A stretch of DNA of 58,714 nucleotides, taken from Clostridia bacterium (GTDB lineage Bacteria; Bacillota; Clostridia; Oscillospirales; CAG-272). The stretch spans positions 96,954-155,667 of the forward strand of contig JAFSSP010000020.1 of assembly GCA_017450945.1 (NCBI GenBank), in the 5' to 3' direction. Positions 26,217-35,548 of the stretch are shown piece after piece. Each line of letters opens with the position of its first letter. The stretch's first letter is position 1. The position numbers were made by a program, and so were the translations under genes. A model generated the notes under the pieces. It had not been told where the DNA came from. It ran no database searches and saw nothing but the letters and a program-made list of their open reading frames with translations.

Positions 26217-28052
26217 TTGACAAAACGGCAAACCAAAAAACAGAATCAGAATTCCGCCGCAGTCCTGTGGCGCTTTTTGCGCGGAAGCAAGGCATATTTT
26301 ATCCTCGGCGTGACCTTTGCCGTGATCGGTTCGCTCTTTGAACTCATCATCCCACGCATCACCGGATACACGGTGGACTCGGTGATCGGACAGGGCGACG
26401 GAAAAATCTCCTCCTTTGCGGCAAACATCATCAACCGCCTCGGCGGCGCCGAAGCCCTGCGCGACAATCTTTTTGTAGTGGCGCTTGCGATTGCGACGCT
26501 GGGCCTTTTGGCCGCGCTTTGCAAATACCTCTTCCGCGTCTCCAACGCAAAAGGGGCCGAGACGCTGGTCAAGAATATGCACAACATGATCTTTGCGCAT
26601 ATCCAGTCGCTTCCCTTCTCCTGGCACATGAAAAATCGCACCGGAGATATCATTCAGCGCTGCACGTCGGATACAAACACGGTCAAGCGCTTTGTGGCCG
26701 ACCAGCTCACCACCGTTGTGCGCGCCACCATCCGCCTGGGGCTTTCGTTGGCCTTTATGATCTCCACCAACGCAAAGCTCTCGATCATCCCGATCGTGAT
26801 CATTCCGATCATCATCGGCTACTCGACCTATTTTCACAACAGGATCGCAAAGCACTTTTTGACCTGTGACGAGAACGAGGGGATCCTCTCCAACATCGCG
26901 CAGGAAAACCTGACCGGCGTGCGCGTGGTGCGCGCCTTTGGCCGCGAGAACTATGAAAAAGAAAAATTTGCGACCCAGAACAAAAAGTACACCGGGCTCT
27001 GGATCCGCCTACTCAAGTTTTTGACCGCCTATTGGGCAAGCGGCGACCTTGTCACCGGCCTTCTCGTCATGCTTGTGCTCGTCTTTGGCACCAAGATGTG
27101 CGTTGCGGGCAGCATGACGCAGGGCGACCTGATTGCTTTTATCTCCTACAACGCCATGATCATCTGGCCCGTGCGTATGCTCGGCCGCGTCATCAGCGAA
27201 ATGAGCAAGGCCGGCGTGTCGATCAAGCGCATCGCCTACATCATTGAGTCAAAAGAGGAGAAAGACCCCGAAAACGCTCTGACTCCCGCCATGACCGGGG
27301 ATGTCAAATTTGAGAAAGTCTCTTTTGGCTACGACGAAGAGCACGAGCTTTTGCACGAAATTGATCTTACCATAAAGTCCGGCACGACCTGCGGCATTCT
27401 CGGAACGACCGGCAGCGGAAAATCGACGCTTGTGCACCTGCTCGATCGCCTCTATCCCCTCCCCTCCGGAAGAATCACGGTGGGCGGCATGGACATTGCC
27501 GAGATGAAAGCCTCGCACCTGCGCAAAAATATTGCCGTGGTGCTTCAGGAGCCCTTCCTCTTCTCGGGAACCATCAAGGAAAACATCGCCATGGGACTTC
27601 CCGACTACCTTGCAGAAAAGGAGGTCGACCGACGCATCGAAGAAGCCATTGACATTGCCTGCTTAAGAGAGACGATCGAAAGTTTTGACAAGGGCCTTGA
27701 AACCTTTGTCGGCGAGCGCGGTGTGACGCTCTCGGGCGGTCAAAAACAGCGGCTTGCCATTGCCCGCACAGTTGTGCAGAATGCGCCGATCATGGTCTTT
27801 GACGATTCGCTCTCGGCGGTTGATACCGAGACCGATGCAAAGATCCGGAATGCTCTTTTGAAGAAAATGAAAGGAACGACCTCGATCATCATCTCGCACC
27901 GCATCACAACGCTCATGCACGCCGATCAGATCGTCGTCCTTGACCACGGAAGGATCGCAGAATCCGGCAAGCACGAGGAGCTCCTCAAGCAGAACGGCCT
28001 CTATGCCCGGATCTACGCCATTCAATCCATGAAGGAGGGCGAAGACGCATGA
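26217..28052 (+). CDS. Heterodimeric ABC exporter, subunit with degenerate Walker B
   Basis: 611 residues. A six-helix exporter domain (about 30-320) is fused to an ATPase: Walker A TGSGKST, Q-loop VVLQEPFLFSG, canonical signature LSGGQKQR. Walker B is MVFDD, with Asp where the catalytic Glu belongs, and the switch region is ISHRITTL. A partner gene follows, overlapping by 4 bases. Its Walker B is normal but its signature is altered, the classic pattern of asymmetric heterodimers such as BmrCD and TM287/288. Likely exports drugs, lipids or peptides. The TTG start at 26217 has only a weak AAAGAG upstream; a start slightly downstream is possible. Confidence 0.92.
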   Translation: MTKRQTKKQNQNSAAVLWRFLRGSKAYFILGVTFAVIGSLFELIIPRITGYTVDSVIGQGDGKISSFAANIINRLGGAEALRDNLFVVALAIATLGLLAALCKYLFRVSNAKGAETLVKNMHNMIFAHIQSLPFSWHMKNRTGDIIQRCTSDTNTVKRFVADQLTTVVRATIRLGLSLAFMISTNAKLSIIPIVIIPIIIGYSTYFHNRIAKHFLTCDENEGILSNIAQENLTGVRVVRAFGRENYEKEKFATQNKKYTGLWIRLLKFLTAYWASGDLVTGLLVMLVLVFGTKMCVAGSMTQGDLIAFISYNAMIIWPVRMLGRVISEMSKAGVSIKRIAYIIESKEEKDPENALTPAMTGDVKFEKVSFGYDEEHELLHEIDLTIKSGTTCGILGTTGSGKSTLVHLLDRLYPLPSGRITVGGMDIAEMKASHLRKNIAVVLQEPFLFSGTIKENIAMGLPDYLAEKEVDRRIEEAIDIACLRETIESFDKGLETFVGERGVTLSGGQKQRLAIARTVVQNAPIMVFDDSLSAVDTETDAKIRNALLKKMKGTTSIIISHRITTLMHADQIVVLDHGRIAESGKHEELLKQNGLYARIYAIQSMKEGEDA

Positions 28053-29884
28053 AAGCAAAAAAAGAAAAAACCGCATCTCTTCCCTTTTTCGGGATCCCGA
28101 AGCTCTTTCCGTTCCTCAAAAAATACGCCTCGGCCTTCATTTTGATGCTTCTCATGGGCGCGCTCGGCAGTGCCATTGACATCATCCTTCCCCTGTTTCA
28201 GAGATACGCGATCAACAACTTTATCGCAAAAGAAACGCTGGTGGGGCTTGGCTGGTTTGTCGTTCTTTACTGCCTGACACTCGGCGTTCAGATCGTTGCA
28301 AACGTGATTGCCACCTTCCGCGCAAGCTGTATTGAAATGTGGATCGACCGTGATCTGCGTTCGGCCTGCTTCAACCATCTGCAAACGCTCTCCTTCTCCT
28401 ATTTCAACCAGAACAGCGTGGGCTACATCCATTCCAGAGTCATGAGCGACACCGGCAACATCGGCGCGCTCGTCTCCTGGAGCTTTATGGACTGCATCTG
28501 GCACCTTTCCTATATCATCGGCGCCGCGGTCGTCATGTTCTCGCTTAACGCGCGTCTTGCGATCATTGTACTTGCCGTGGTGCCTCTGCTTGCGATCGCC
28601 ATTGCCTTTTTCCAAAAGAAACTGACGAACCTCAACCGCGAAGTCCGCGAGGCAAACTCGAGGATCACCGGCAACTTCAACGAGGGGATCGTTGGAGCCA
28701 AGACCATCAAAACGCTTGTCGCCGAGGAAAAGGTCAAACGGCATTTTGGCGAAGAGTCGCAAAGAATGTATAAAGTTTCGGTCGGCGCATCGAGATTCCG
28801 CGGCCTATTTTGGACGGTGATCTCCTTTGCCTCTTATCTGGCTCTTGCGCTCGTGCTCTGGCAGGGCGGCGTCATCACCCTCGACGGCGTTCTGGAGCTC
28901 GGCACGCTCTCGGTGTTCATCACCTATGCGGTCGGTATCATGGAACCGGTGCTCTGGATCGTGGACGCGATCTCCGAGCTCATTGCCACCCGCGTCAATA
29001 TTGAGCGCGTCTCGAAACTGCTCGAAACCAAATCCGACGTGGTGGACAGCGAGGAAGTCATCGAAAAGTACGGCGACAACTTCTCGCCCAAGCGCGAGAA
29101 TTGGGAGGAGCTGCACGGAGATATTGAATTTCGCGACGTGTCCTTCCAATACCCCGACGGCACCGAAACCGTGCTTGAACATTTCAACCTGAAAATTCCA
29201 AAAGGCACCAACGTCGCCATCGTCGGCGAGACCGGCGCCGGAAAATCGACGCTTGTCAACCTCGTCTGCCGGTTTTACGAGCCGACCACCGGCGAATATC
29301 TGATTGACGGCAGACCCGCAAAAGAGCGTTCTCAGCTCTGGCTGCACAGTAACATCGGCTATGTTCTGCAAACACCGCACCTCTTCTCGGGTACAATTGA
29401 AGAAAATCTCAAATACGGCAGGCCAGACGCCACCGAAGAACAGATGTGGGAGGCGCTTCGATGCGTCTCGGCCGAAGACCTGGTCAAAAAGATGGAAAAC
29501 GGCCTGGGAAGTGAAGTCGGTGAGGGCGGCGACCTGCTCTCCACCGGCGAAAAACAGCTCATTTCCTTTGCCCGCGCCATCCTTGCCGATCCGAAGATCC
29601 TCGTGCTTGACGAGGCGACTTCCTCGGTCGACACCATGACCGAGCAGATCATTCAGAACGCGATGAAAGAGGTCATCAAAGGGCGCACAGCCTTTACGAT
29701 TGCCCACCGGCTTTCCACGATCCGCGACGCGGACATCATCCTCGTCGTGCAGGACGGAAAGATCGTGGAGCGCGGCACGCACAAGGAACTCCTCGCCCTG
29801 CGCGGCGCTTACTACCGACTCTATATGCGCCAGTACGAAGAAGAGTCGGTCGAAAAAGGCTTTTCTCAAAGAGAGGCCCAATGA
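28049..29884 (+). CDS. Heterodimeric ABC exporter, catalytic subunit
   Basis: 611 residues, exporter membrane domain (about 25-320) plus ATPase. Walker A ETGAGKST, Q-loop YVLQTPHLFSG, Walker B LVLDEATSSVD with the catalytic Glu, and switch His in IAHRLSTI. The signature reads LSTGEKQ instead of LSGGQxQ. So this chain's Walker motifs pair with the partner's good LSGGQ to form the hydrolytic site. Its own odd signature completes the degenerate site. Translationally coupled to the gene at 26217 by an ATGA overlap. No strong terminator follows; the repeat at 29949 may serve. Confidence 0.93.
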   Translation: MKAKKEKTASLPFFGIPKLFPFLKKYASAFILMLLMGALGSAIDIILPLFQRYAINNFIAKETLVGLGWFVVLYCLTLGVQIVANVIATFRASCIEMWIDRDLRSACFNHLQTLSFSYFNQNSVGYIHSRVMSDTGNIGALVSWSFMDCIWHLSYIIGAAVVMFSLNARLAIIVLAVVPLLAIAIAFFQKKLTNLNREVREANSRITGNFNEGIVGAKTIKTLVAEEKVKRHFGEESQRMYKVSVGASRFRGLFWTVISFASYLALALVLWQGGVITLDGVLELGTLSVFITYAVGIMEPVLWIVDAISELIATRVNIERVSKLLETKSDVVDSEEVIEKYGDNFSPKRENWEELHGDIEFRDVSFQYPDGTETVLEHFNLKIPKGTNVAIVGETGAGKSTLVNLVCRFYEPTTGEYLIDGRPAKERSQLWLHSNIGYVLQTPHLFSGTIEENLKYGRPDATEEQMWEALRCVSAEDLVKKMENGLGSEVGEGGDLLSTGEKQLISFARAILADPKILVLDEATSSVDTMTEQIIQNAMKEVIKGRTAFTIAHRLSTIRDADIILVVQDGKIVERGTHKELLALRGAYYRLYMRQYEEESVEKGFSQREAQ

Positions 29885-29948
29885 AAGGATGCAACTCTTT
29901 CAATGAGTTAGAATTTCCCATATTATAAGAAAAAGTTCTCTTATAAAA

Positions 29949-30088
29949 AGGCTCCCTCCGGGAGGGGGCTCCCGCAAAGCGGGTGGAGGAGCCCGCGCAA
30001 CAAGGAAAGTTTCTACAAGCTCCAAAGTTGCGCAGGCTCCTTCCGTCATTTTCCGAGGAAAATGACACCTCCCTCTCGGAGGGAGGCT
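29949..30088. repeat. 140-bp nested inverted-repeat element
   Basis: The outer ends AGGCTCCCTCC and GGAGGGAGGCT are imperfect inverted repeats. Inside are CCCGC/GCGGG, GCGCAAC/GTTGCGC and a perfect 10-bp GTCATTTTCC/GGAAAATGAC hairpin. No ORF of interest. Such nested, GC-rich, noncoding units are dispersed MITE- or REP-like repeats in many Clostridia; copy number here cannot be tested. It fills most of the 29885-30162 gap between the exporter and pheS operons. Confidence 0.6.
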
Positions 30089-30162
30089 AAAATAGAAGCC
30101 TTCGCCAGTAAAAAAGCCTATGTAAGATATCATTCGTTGCTGTTCTTTTTTTATAAAACCCC

Positions 30163-30191
30163 TTGAAAAATGGTTTTTTCTGTGCTATACT
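30163..30191 (+). promoter_or_regulatory. Promoter of pheST
   Basis: TTGAAA (30163-30168), 17-base spacer ending in TGC, TATACT (30186-30191). Drives the T-box leader. Confidence 0.7.
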
Positions 30192-30197
30192 ACCAGT

Positions 30198-30436
30198 TGA
30201 TAGAAATGCCATGATGAAGTGAGCAAACCGCAAACGGATTTTCAGAGAGTGCCGACATAGCTGAGAGCGGCATAGTCCCGCGGGGCGCATTTCCCTTCGG
30301 AGCAGGTCGGGGGATAAAGTAGTCCGACCCGGTAAAACGCCGTTATCGTTTGAAGAGTGCCGACCTGCGGGTCGGAATTCGGGTGGTACCACGGGTATTT
30401 ATGCTCGTCCTGAAACTTCGGGACGAGCTTTTGTTT
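30198..30436 (+). promoter_or_regulatory. T-box riboswitch of pheS
   Basis: An RNA that senses uncharged tRNA by pairing with its anticodon and acceptor end, and lets transcription proceed when charging is low. Seen: the Stem I element CAGAGAGTG (30243-30251), a Stem III-like hairpin GGTCGG/CCGACC, and the T-box antiterminator core GGGTGGTACCACGGGT (30381-30396). The terminator stem GCTCGTCC/GGACGAGC (30403-30428) is followed by a T-rich tract. Specificity for Phe follows from the gene. UUC triplets at 30291-30293 and 30296-30298 are candidate specifiers; I did not fold the RNA to choose. Confidence 0.92.
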
Positions 30437-30470
30437 TTTATACTATTTCCATAAGAGAAAGGAATCGGAT

Positions 30471-31484
30471 ATGAAGGAACTTCTCGCAAAAATCAAAAAA
30501 GAAGCGCTCGAACAAATTGAGGATGCAAACGCCGACCTCGAAGAGCTTCGCGTGCGCTACCTCGGCAAAAAGGGTGAACTGACCGCCCTGCTCCGCGGCA
30601 TGGGCGCCCTCTCGCCCGAAGAGCGCCCGAAAATGGGCCAGCTTGTCAACGAGGCAAGAGAGAGCATTGAAGCGGCCCTCTCGGAAAAGGCCGCCGCGCT
30701 CCGCGAAAAGATGCTTGAGCGCAAGCTCGCATCTGAAAAACTCGACGTCACGCTCCCCGGTGCGGCCCTGCCCGAGGGACATCTGCATCCCCTCACGCAG
30801 GTGCAGCGCGAGCTGGAGGATATCTTCATCGGCATGGGCTTTTCGATTGCCGAAGGCCCCGAAGTCGAACTCGATTATTACAATTTCCAAGCTCTGAATA
30901 TCCCCGAAAACCATCCGGCAAGAGACACGCAGGATACTTTCTACATTTCGGACAAGGTTCTGCTCCGCTCGCAGACCTCGCCGGTGCAGGTACGCACCAT
31001 GGAAAAGCAGCGTCCGCCGATCCGCGTGATCTCGCCCGGCCGCGTTTACCGCTCGGACGCGCTTGACGCGACCCACTCGCCCTTGTTCCACCAGCTCGAA
31101 GGGCTTGTTGTGGATAAAGGCATCACGATGGGCGACCTCAAGGGAACGCTCGAAACCTTTGCAAAGCGCGTGTTCGGCCCCTCGACGCGTATCCGCTTCC
31201 GTCCGCACCACTTCCCCTTCACCGAGCCTTCGGTGGAAGTCGACGTCTCCTGCTTTGTTTGCGGCGGCTGTGGCTGTCGGCTTTGCAAAAACGAGGGCTG
31301 GATCGAGATCCTCGGTGCCGGCATGGTGCATCCCTTTGTGCTCTCCAACTGCGACATCGACCCGGAAGTTTACTCCGGCTTTGCCTTTGGACTTGGTCTG
31401 GAACGCATTGCTATGACCAAATACGGCATCGACGACATTCGCCTGTTCTATGAAAACGACGAGCGTTTTCTCGAACAGTTTTAA
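30471..31484 (+). CDS. pheS: Phenylalanyl-tRNA synthetase alpha subunit
   Basis: 337 residues, catalytic subunit of the alpha2-beta2 enzyme that charges tRNA-Phe. An N-terminal coiled arm (residues 1-90) binds tRNA. The class II core has motif 1-like [14 protein letters not shown], motif 2 [17 protein letters not shown] near residue 243, and motif 3 [13 protein letters not shown] near residue 303. A CxxCGC-type stretch ([13 protein letters not shown]) precedes motif 3, as is normal in bacterial PheS. Controlled by the T-box upstream. pheT follows after 21 bases with its own ribosome-binding site. Confidence 0.97.
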   Translation: MKELLAKIKKEALEQIEDANADLEELRVRYLGKKGELTALLRGMGALSPEERPKMGQLVNEARESIEAALSEKAAALREKMLERKLASEKLDVTLPGAALPEGHLHPLTQVQRELEDIFIGMGFSIAEGPEVELDYYNFQALNIPENHPARDTQDTFYISDKVLLRSQTSPVQVRTMEKQRPPIRVISPGRVYRSDALDATHSPLFHQLEGLVVDKGITMGDLKGTLETFAKRVFGPSTRIRFRPHHFPFTEPSVEVDVSCFVCGGCGCRLCKNEGWIEILGAGMVHPFVLSNCDIDPEVYSGFAFGLGLERIAMTKYGIDDIRLFYENDERFLEQF

Positions 31485-31505
31485 TCACAGGAAAGGAGAA
31501 ACAAC

Positions 31506-33908
31506 ATGAATCTTTCCAGGAATTGGCTCAAGGATTTCGTCAATACCGACGGAATCGACAATAAAACCTATTGCGACCGGCTGACCATTACCGGCTCGAA
31601 GGTCGAGTGCTTTGAACAGATCGGCGCGGATATCGAAAACGTGGTCGTGGCCAAAGTTGTTTCGATGGAGCGTCACCCCGATTCGGATCACCTCTGGATC
31701 TGCAAAATGGACGCAGGCGACAAGGGACACGACATTCAAATCGTCACCGGCGCGCAGAATCTCTTTGTCGGCGCGCTCGTTCCCGCCGCTCTGCCTGTGG
31801 CAAAACTGCCGGGCGACGTGATCATCAAAGACGGCAAACTGCGCGGCGTGGAATCGCACGGCATGCTCTGCTCGATGGGCGAGCTCAAACTGACCCAGCA
31901 CGAAATGCCCGGCAAAGAGGAAAACGGCATTCTCATCCTCGACGAGGACTGTGCCGACAAACTCGGCAAAGATATCCGCGACGTGCTTCTTCTGCGCGAC
32001 ACCGCGGTCGAGTTTGAGATCACCTCGAACCGCCCGGACTGCCTCTCGGTCATCGGCCTTGCAAGAGAGACGGCCGTCTCTTTTGACCGCCCGCTGAACA
32101 TCCCCACCCCGGTGGTCAAGGGATGCGGCGACGGCGACAAGATCGGAAACTACCTCAAAGTAAAAATTTCGGCTCCCGACCTCTGCTACCGCTACACCGC
32201 GCGCGTGGTCAAGAACGTGAAGATCGCGCCCTCCCCGCTCTGGATGCGGATGCGGCTCTCGGCTTCCGGTGTGCGCCCGATCAACAACATTGTGGACATC
32301 ACCAACTACGTCATGCTCGAGTACGGTCAGCCGATGCACGCCTTTGACTACAAAATGCTCGACGGCGCGGGAATCGACGTCCGCCGTGCCAAAGAGGGCG
32401 AATTTTTCAAGGCGCTCGACGAGAGTGAACACAAGCTCGACTCCTCCATGCTCGTCATTGCCGACGAAAAGAAAGCCTGCGCACTGGCAGGCGTAATGGG
32501 CGGAGCAAACTCCGAGATCACCGACGCGACCAAAACCGTCGTCTTTGAGTCTGCCTGCTTCAACGGCGCCTCTGTCCGCATCACCGCAAAGAAGAATGGT
32601 ATGCGCACCGAGTCCTCCGGCCGTTTTGAAAAGGGGCTGGACGCCGAGAACTGCATGGCAGGACTCGAGCGCGCCTGCGAGCTGGTCGAACTTCTCGGCG
32701 CGGGCGACGTGGTGGACGGTATCATCGACGTTTACCCGACCAAAAAGGAGCAGACGGTTCTTCCCTTCACTCCCGAACGCTACAACGAATTTCTCGGCAT
32801 GAACATCCCGGTCGAGCATATGATCCACTCGCTCGAAGGACTTGGGTGCGAAGTGAGAGACGGCAAAATCTACGTTCCGTCCTATCGCGCCGACCTCGGC
32901 TGCATGAACGATATTGCCGAAGAGGTCTGCCGCATTTACGGCTATGAGAAGATCGAAGCCACCCGCATGAACGCCGAAACAACGCTCGGCGGCAGAACCG
33001 AAAAACAGCGCATGGAAGTTGCCATGGAGCGCACGCTCGCAGGACTCGGATTCTCGCAGATCCAGACCTTCTCCTTCGTCAGCCCGAAGAACTACGACAA
33101 GATCCGCCTGCCCGATAATAGCCCGCTTCGCCGCTCGGTGGTCATCTCCAACCCACTTGGCGAGGACACCAGCGTCATGCGCACCACGACGATCCCCTCG
33201 ATGCTCGACATCCTGGAGCGCAACAACAATTTTAAAAATGAGTCTGTGGCTCTCTTTGAGATTGCAAAAACCTATCTGCCGAAAGCCTCTCTCGAAGAGC
33301 TTCCCGACGAAAAGGTGATGCTCACGCTCGGCACTTACGGAAAGACCGATTTCTATGCGATCAAGGGCGTTTGCGAAGCGATCCTCAAACTCGCAGGCGT
33401 AAAGGCCGAATTCACCGCCGAGTGCGACGACCCGACCTTCCATCCCGGCCGCTGTGCAAAGATCCTTGCAAAAGACGAGCGTCAGATCGGCATTCTGGGC
33501 GAAGCGCATCCCCTTGTCGCAAAGAACTACGGCATGGACTTCCCGGTCTATCTCGCCGTGCTCTCCTTTGACGATCTCTTTGCCCTCTCGGACGCAAAGA
33601 AGGCCTACAAGCCGCTTCCCAAGTACCCGGCCACCACCCGCGACCTCTCGCTCGTCTGCAACGAGGAGATGGAGGTCGGCGCGATCGAGGGCGTGATCTA
33701 CAAGGCCGGCGGCGAGCTGGTCGAAAAGGTCGTGCTCTTCGATCTCTACCGCGGCCCGCAGGTCGGCATCGGCAAAAAATCGGTGTCTCTGCGCGTTACG
33801 CTTCGCGCCGCCGACCGCACGCTGACGGTTGAGGAAGCCGACAAAGCGGTCAAGAAGATTCTCAACGACCTCAAATTCAAAATGGGATTGGAGCTTCGCG
33901 CACAATGA
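31506..33908 (+). CDS. pheT: Phenylalanyl-tRNA synthetase beta subunit
   Basis: 800 residues, normal length. It opens MNLSRNWLKDFV. An OB-type tRNA-binding domain follows (about 40-150), then the B3/B4 editing domain (about 200-380) that hydrolyses Tyr-tRNA-Phe, and the B5 domain. The inactive class II-like core (about 470-680) is followed by a C-terminal FDX-ACB anticodon-binding domain (about 705-800, PKYPATTRDLSLVC). Shine-Dalgarno AAAGGAG. The stop overlaps the next gene's ATG (ATGA). Confidence 0.97.
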   Translation: MNLSRNWLKDFVNTDGIDNKTYCDRLTITGSKVECFEQIGADIENVVVAKVVSMERHPDSDHLWICKMDAGDKGHDIQIVTGAQNLFVGALVPAALPVAKLPGDVIIKDGKLRGVESHGMLCSMGELKLTQHEMPGKEENGILILDEDCADKLGKDIRDVLLLRDTAVEFEITSNRPDCLSVIGLARETAVSFDRPLNIPTPVVKGCGDGDKIGNYLKVKISAPDLCYRYTARVVKNVKIAPSPLWMRMRLSASGVRPINNIVDITNYVMLEYGQPMHAFDYKMLDGAGIDVRRAKEGEFFKALDESEHKLDSSMLVIADEKKACALAGVMGGANSEITDATKTVVFESACFNGASVRITAKKNGMRTESSGRFEKGLDAENCMAGLERACELVELLGAGDVVDGIIDVYPTKKEQTVLPFTPERYNEFLGMNIPVEHMIHSLEGLGCEVRDGKIYVPSYRADLGCMNDIAEEVCRIYGYEKIEATRMNAETTLGGRTEKQRMEVAMERTLAGLGFSQIQTFSFVSPKNYDKIRLPDNSPLRRSVVISNPLGEDTSVMRTTTIPSMLDILERNNNFKNESVALFEIAKTYLPKASLEELPDEKVMLTLGTYGKTDFYAIKGVCEAILKLAGVKAEFTAECDDPTFHPGRCAKILAKDERQIGILGEAHPLVAKNYGMDFPVYLAVLSFDDLFALSDAKKAYKPLPKYPATTRDLSLVCNEEMEVGAIEGVIYKAGGELVEKVVLFDLYRGPQVGIGKKSVSLRVTLRAADRTLTVEEADKAVKKILNDLKFKMGLELRAQ

Positions 33909-34828
33909 AAAAAATTGATCTGAACTTTTACCCCGGTTGGGTTCGCAAAGCGATCACCTTCACGATCGACGACGGCAACATCAAGCTGGACACCAAGTTC
34001 CGCGGCATCACCGAACCGGCAGGACTCAAAGGAACCTTCAACCTTTGCACGCCGCTCAAGCCCGACGTCGATTACAAGTCCTTTTACGAGGGCTACGAGA
34101 TCTCCAACCACGCCTATCAGCACCCCTACGCGCTGACCGAAAAGACGCGCCGCGAGATCAAAGACGTACCTTTCGACAAGCCGACCGCAGACAGAGCCTA
34201 CGGATACCCTGCTCCCGACGCGCCGGGACTCATTCGGGTTTACACCTATAACTGGACCTATATGGCGCCCACGACCGAGCTCTATCTCGACTGCGTGCAT
34301 AAAGCGCAGGCAGAGCTCGAAGCAATCTTCGGCAAAGGAAAGATCCGCTCTTACGTCTGGCCGTGCGGCAAACAGGACAACGACGAGGTCAACGCCGCCA
34401 TGCGCAAAGAAGGCTTTCAGGCCATGCGCATCACCGGTTGTGTCAAGGATTCCAAGAATTTCGACACGCCCGACGACCGACAGGAATGGAGCTACACCGC
34501 AGACTACTCCTGCCTGCCCGAAGTCGCCGCCGCCTACGAAGCCTACCCCGACGACGGTCGCCTCAAATTCTTCTGCTTCGGCGTTCACTCGCACGACTTT
34601 GAGATTCACGACTGCTGGAACCTGCTCGTCGACTTCTGCGAGAAGTACGGCAACCGCCCCGAGGATTTCTGGTACGCCACCAACTGCCAGATCTTCGACT
34701 ACGAGGACGCGGTAAAATCGGTGATCGTCACCGATGAGAAGATCCAGAACCCCTCCGACGTCGACCTCTGCATCAAGATCGACAGCGTCCGCAAAACCCT
34801 GCGGGCAAAGTCGGAGATATTGCTGTGA
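33905..34828 (+). CDS. Polysaccharide deacetylase-like (NodB-fold) protein
   Basis: 307 residues with a NodB/CE4-type core. The metal and catalytic Asp region AITFTIDDGN is near residue 16, the His pair is in SNHAYQH near residue 73, and a late FFCFGVHSHDFE near residue 225. Members remove N-acetyl groups from GlcNAc or MurNAc, but many act on other small amides. No signal peptide, so it is probably cytosolic, unlike wall deacetylases. It overlaps pheT by 4 bases and is therefore under the Phe T-box, an unexpected partner. Substrate unknown. Confidence 0.8.
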   Translation: MKKIDLNFYPGWVRKAITFTIDDGNIKLDTKFRGITEPAGLKGTFNLCTPLKPDVDYKSFYEGYEISNHAYQHPYALTEKTRREIKDVPFDKPTADRAYGYPAPDAPGLIRVYTYNWTYMAPTTELYLDCVHKAQAELEAIFGKGKIRSYVWPCGKQDNDEVNAAMRKEGFQAMRITGCVKDSKNFDTPDDRQEWSYTADYSCLPEVAAAYEAYPDDGRLKFFCFGVHSHDFEIHDCWNLLVDFCEKYGNRPEDFWYATNCQIFDYEDAVKSVIVTDEKIQNPSDVDLCIKIDSVRKTLRAKSEILL

Positions 34829-34842
34829 AAAAGGAAGGATAT

Positions 34843-34887
34843 GTGGGGCAAGGGACTTTTCTTAAAAGAAAATGTCCCTCGCCCCAC
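34843..34887 (+). repeat. Long hairpin downstream of the deacetylase gene
   Basis: GTGGGGC/GCCCCAC, one mismatch, AGGGAC/GTCCCT, then TTTTCTT pairing with AAGAAAA around one bulged T: a 20-bp stem with a 2-base loop. No T-run follows. Possibly an mRNA-stabilising or RNase-processed hairpin before the true terminator. Confidence 0.55.
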
Positions 34888-34913
34888 ACCCCACTCCCTA
34901 AAAGAACTGAAAA

Positions 34914-34953
34914 CAAAAAAACAGTCGGCAGAGTTTTCTGTCGGCTGTTTTTC
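34914..34953. terminator. Bidirectional terminator
   Basis: Stem 34921-34932 with 34937-34948 (two G-U pairs), T-run on the plus side and an A-run that gives Ts on the minus side. Ends pheST-deacetylase and the convergent gene at 34957. Confidence 0.85.
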
Positions 34954-34956
34954 ATA

Positions 34957-35484
34957 TTAGTATTCTTTCGTTTTTTTGATCTCTTGAAACGCCGCCGTCT
35001 CTCCCTGTTCCGAGAGGATGGTCAGCCATTTTTCGAGGAGGTCGGCCGTCTCGGGATGCATTTTGGCTCTGGCGTTGCCGCGACGGAAGTATTCGAGCGA
35101 CTCGCGGTTGTTATAGTCTTTTCCCTTGTAGATCTTGCTTGCGGCAAGGCGGTCGCAGAACATTTCTTTGACGTACCGCAGCGGCATTTTGACCGGTTCG
35201 TAGAGTTTGGTCTTGGGGTTGAGATCGTTCCAATACTCAAAATGGTGGCGGTTGCGGCCCTTGTGGTGAAGCCAGGCCTGCGAATAGCCGTTTTCCTCGC
35301 GCTCCTTTTCGTTGGGGCTTCTCGTCCCTTGATAGTACTTTGCGCCCGGCAAAAACTCGGTCGGGCTGTATTTGGAAAGGTCGTGGAAAAGTCCCTGCCA
35401 GCCGATCCCGGCTTTGAAGCAGTGCCGCATGACGAGATGCCGGTGCCTTGTGATGGTGCAAAAATGCAAAAACGGATGCGCCAC
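34957..35484 (-). CDS. DUF5662-type protein, function unknown
   Basis: 175 residues, a soluble His-rich protein: TRHRHLVMRHCFKAGI, GLFHDLSKYSPTEF, and AWLHHKGRNRHHFEYW. The HD-like pairs (FHDLSKYS, HHKGRNRHH) suggest a metal-binding helical domain like DUF5662 proteins of Firmicutes; that assignment is from memory of the family. The GTG at 35484 is preferred, since AGGGAG lies 6 bases upstream. The promoter's -10 box (35522-35517) would overlap the start of any longer frame. Possibly a phosphohydrolase-like fold; activity unknown. Confidence 0.75.
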   Translation of the reverse strand: MAHPFLHFCTITRHRHLVMRHCFKAGIGWQGLFHDLSKYSPTEFLPGAKYYQGTRSPNEKEREENGYSQAWLHHKGRNRHHFEYWNDLNPKTKLYEPVKMPLRYVKEMFCDRLAASKIYKGKDYNNRESLEYFRRGNARAKMHPETADLLEKWLTILSEQGETAAFQEIKKTKEY

Positions 35485-35516
35485 GCTCTGCTCCCTCCCC
35501 TCGTTTTGATGAGAGT

Positions 35517-35545
35517 ATTGTAGCATAGCGCGGCGCGTTTGTCAA
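35517..35545 (-). promoter_or_regulatory. Promoter of the gene at 34957
   Basis: Minus strand TTGACA (35545-35540), 17-base spacer ending TGC, TACAAT (35522-35517). The -35 box lies 4 bases past the spoIVA stop. Confidence 0.7.
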
Positions 35546-35548
35546 GGG

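Noticed and set aside
29949..30088. CRISPR-like repeat array
   Set aside because: The repeats are nested inverted stems of different sequence, not regularly spaced direct repeats, and there are no cas genes.
31485..33905. About 800-codon open frame antisense to pheT
   Set aside because: Shadow of the pheT codon pattern; composition is not protein-like and there is no ribosome-binding site. The same holds for the long frame antisense to the EF-G-like gene (9085-11058).
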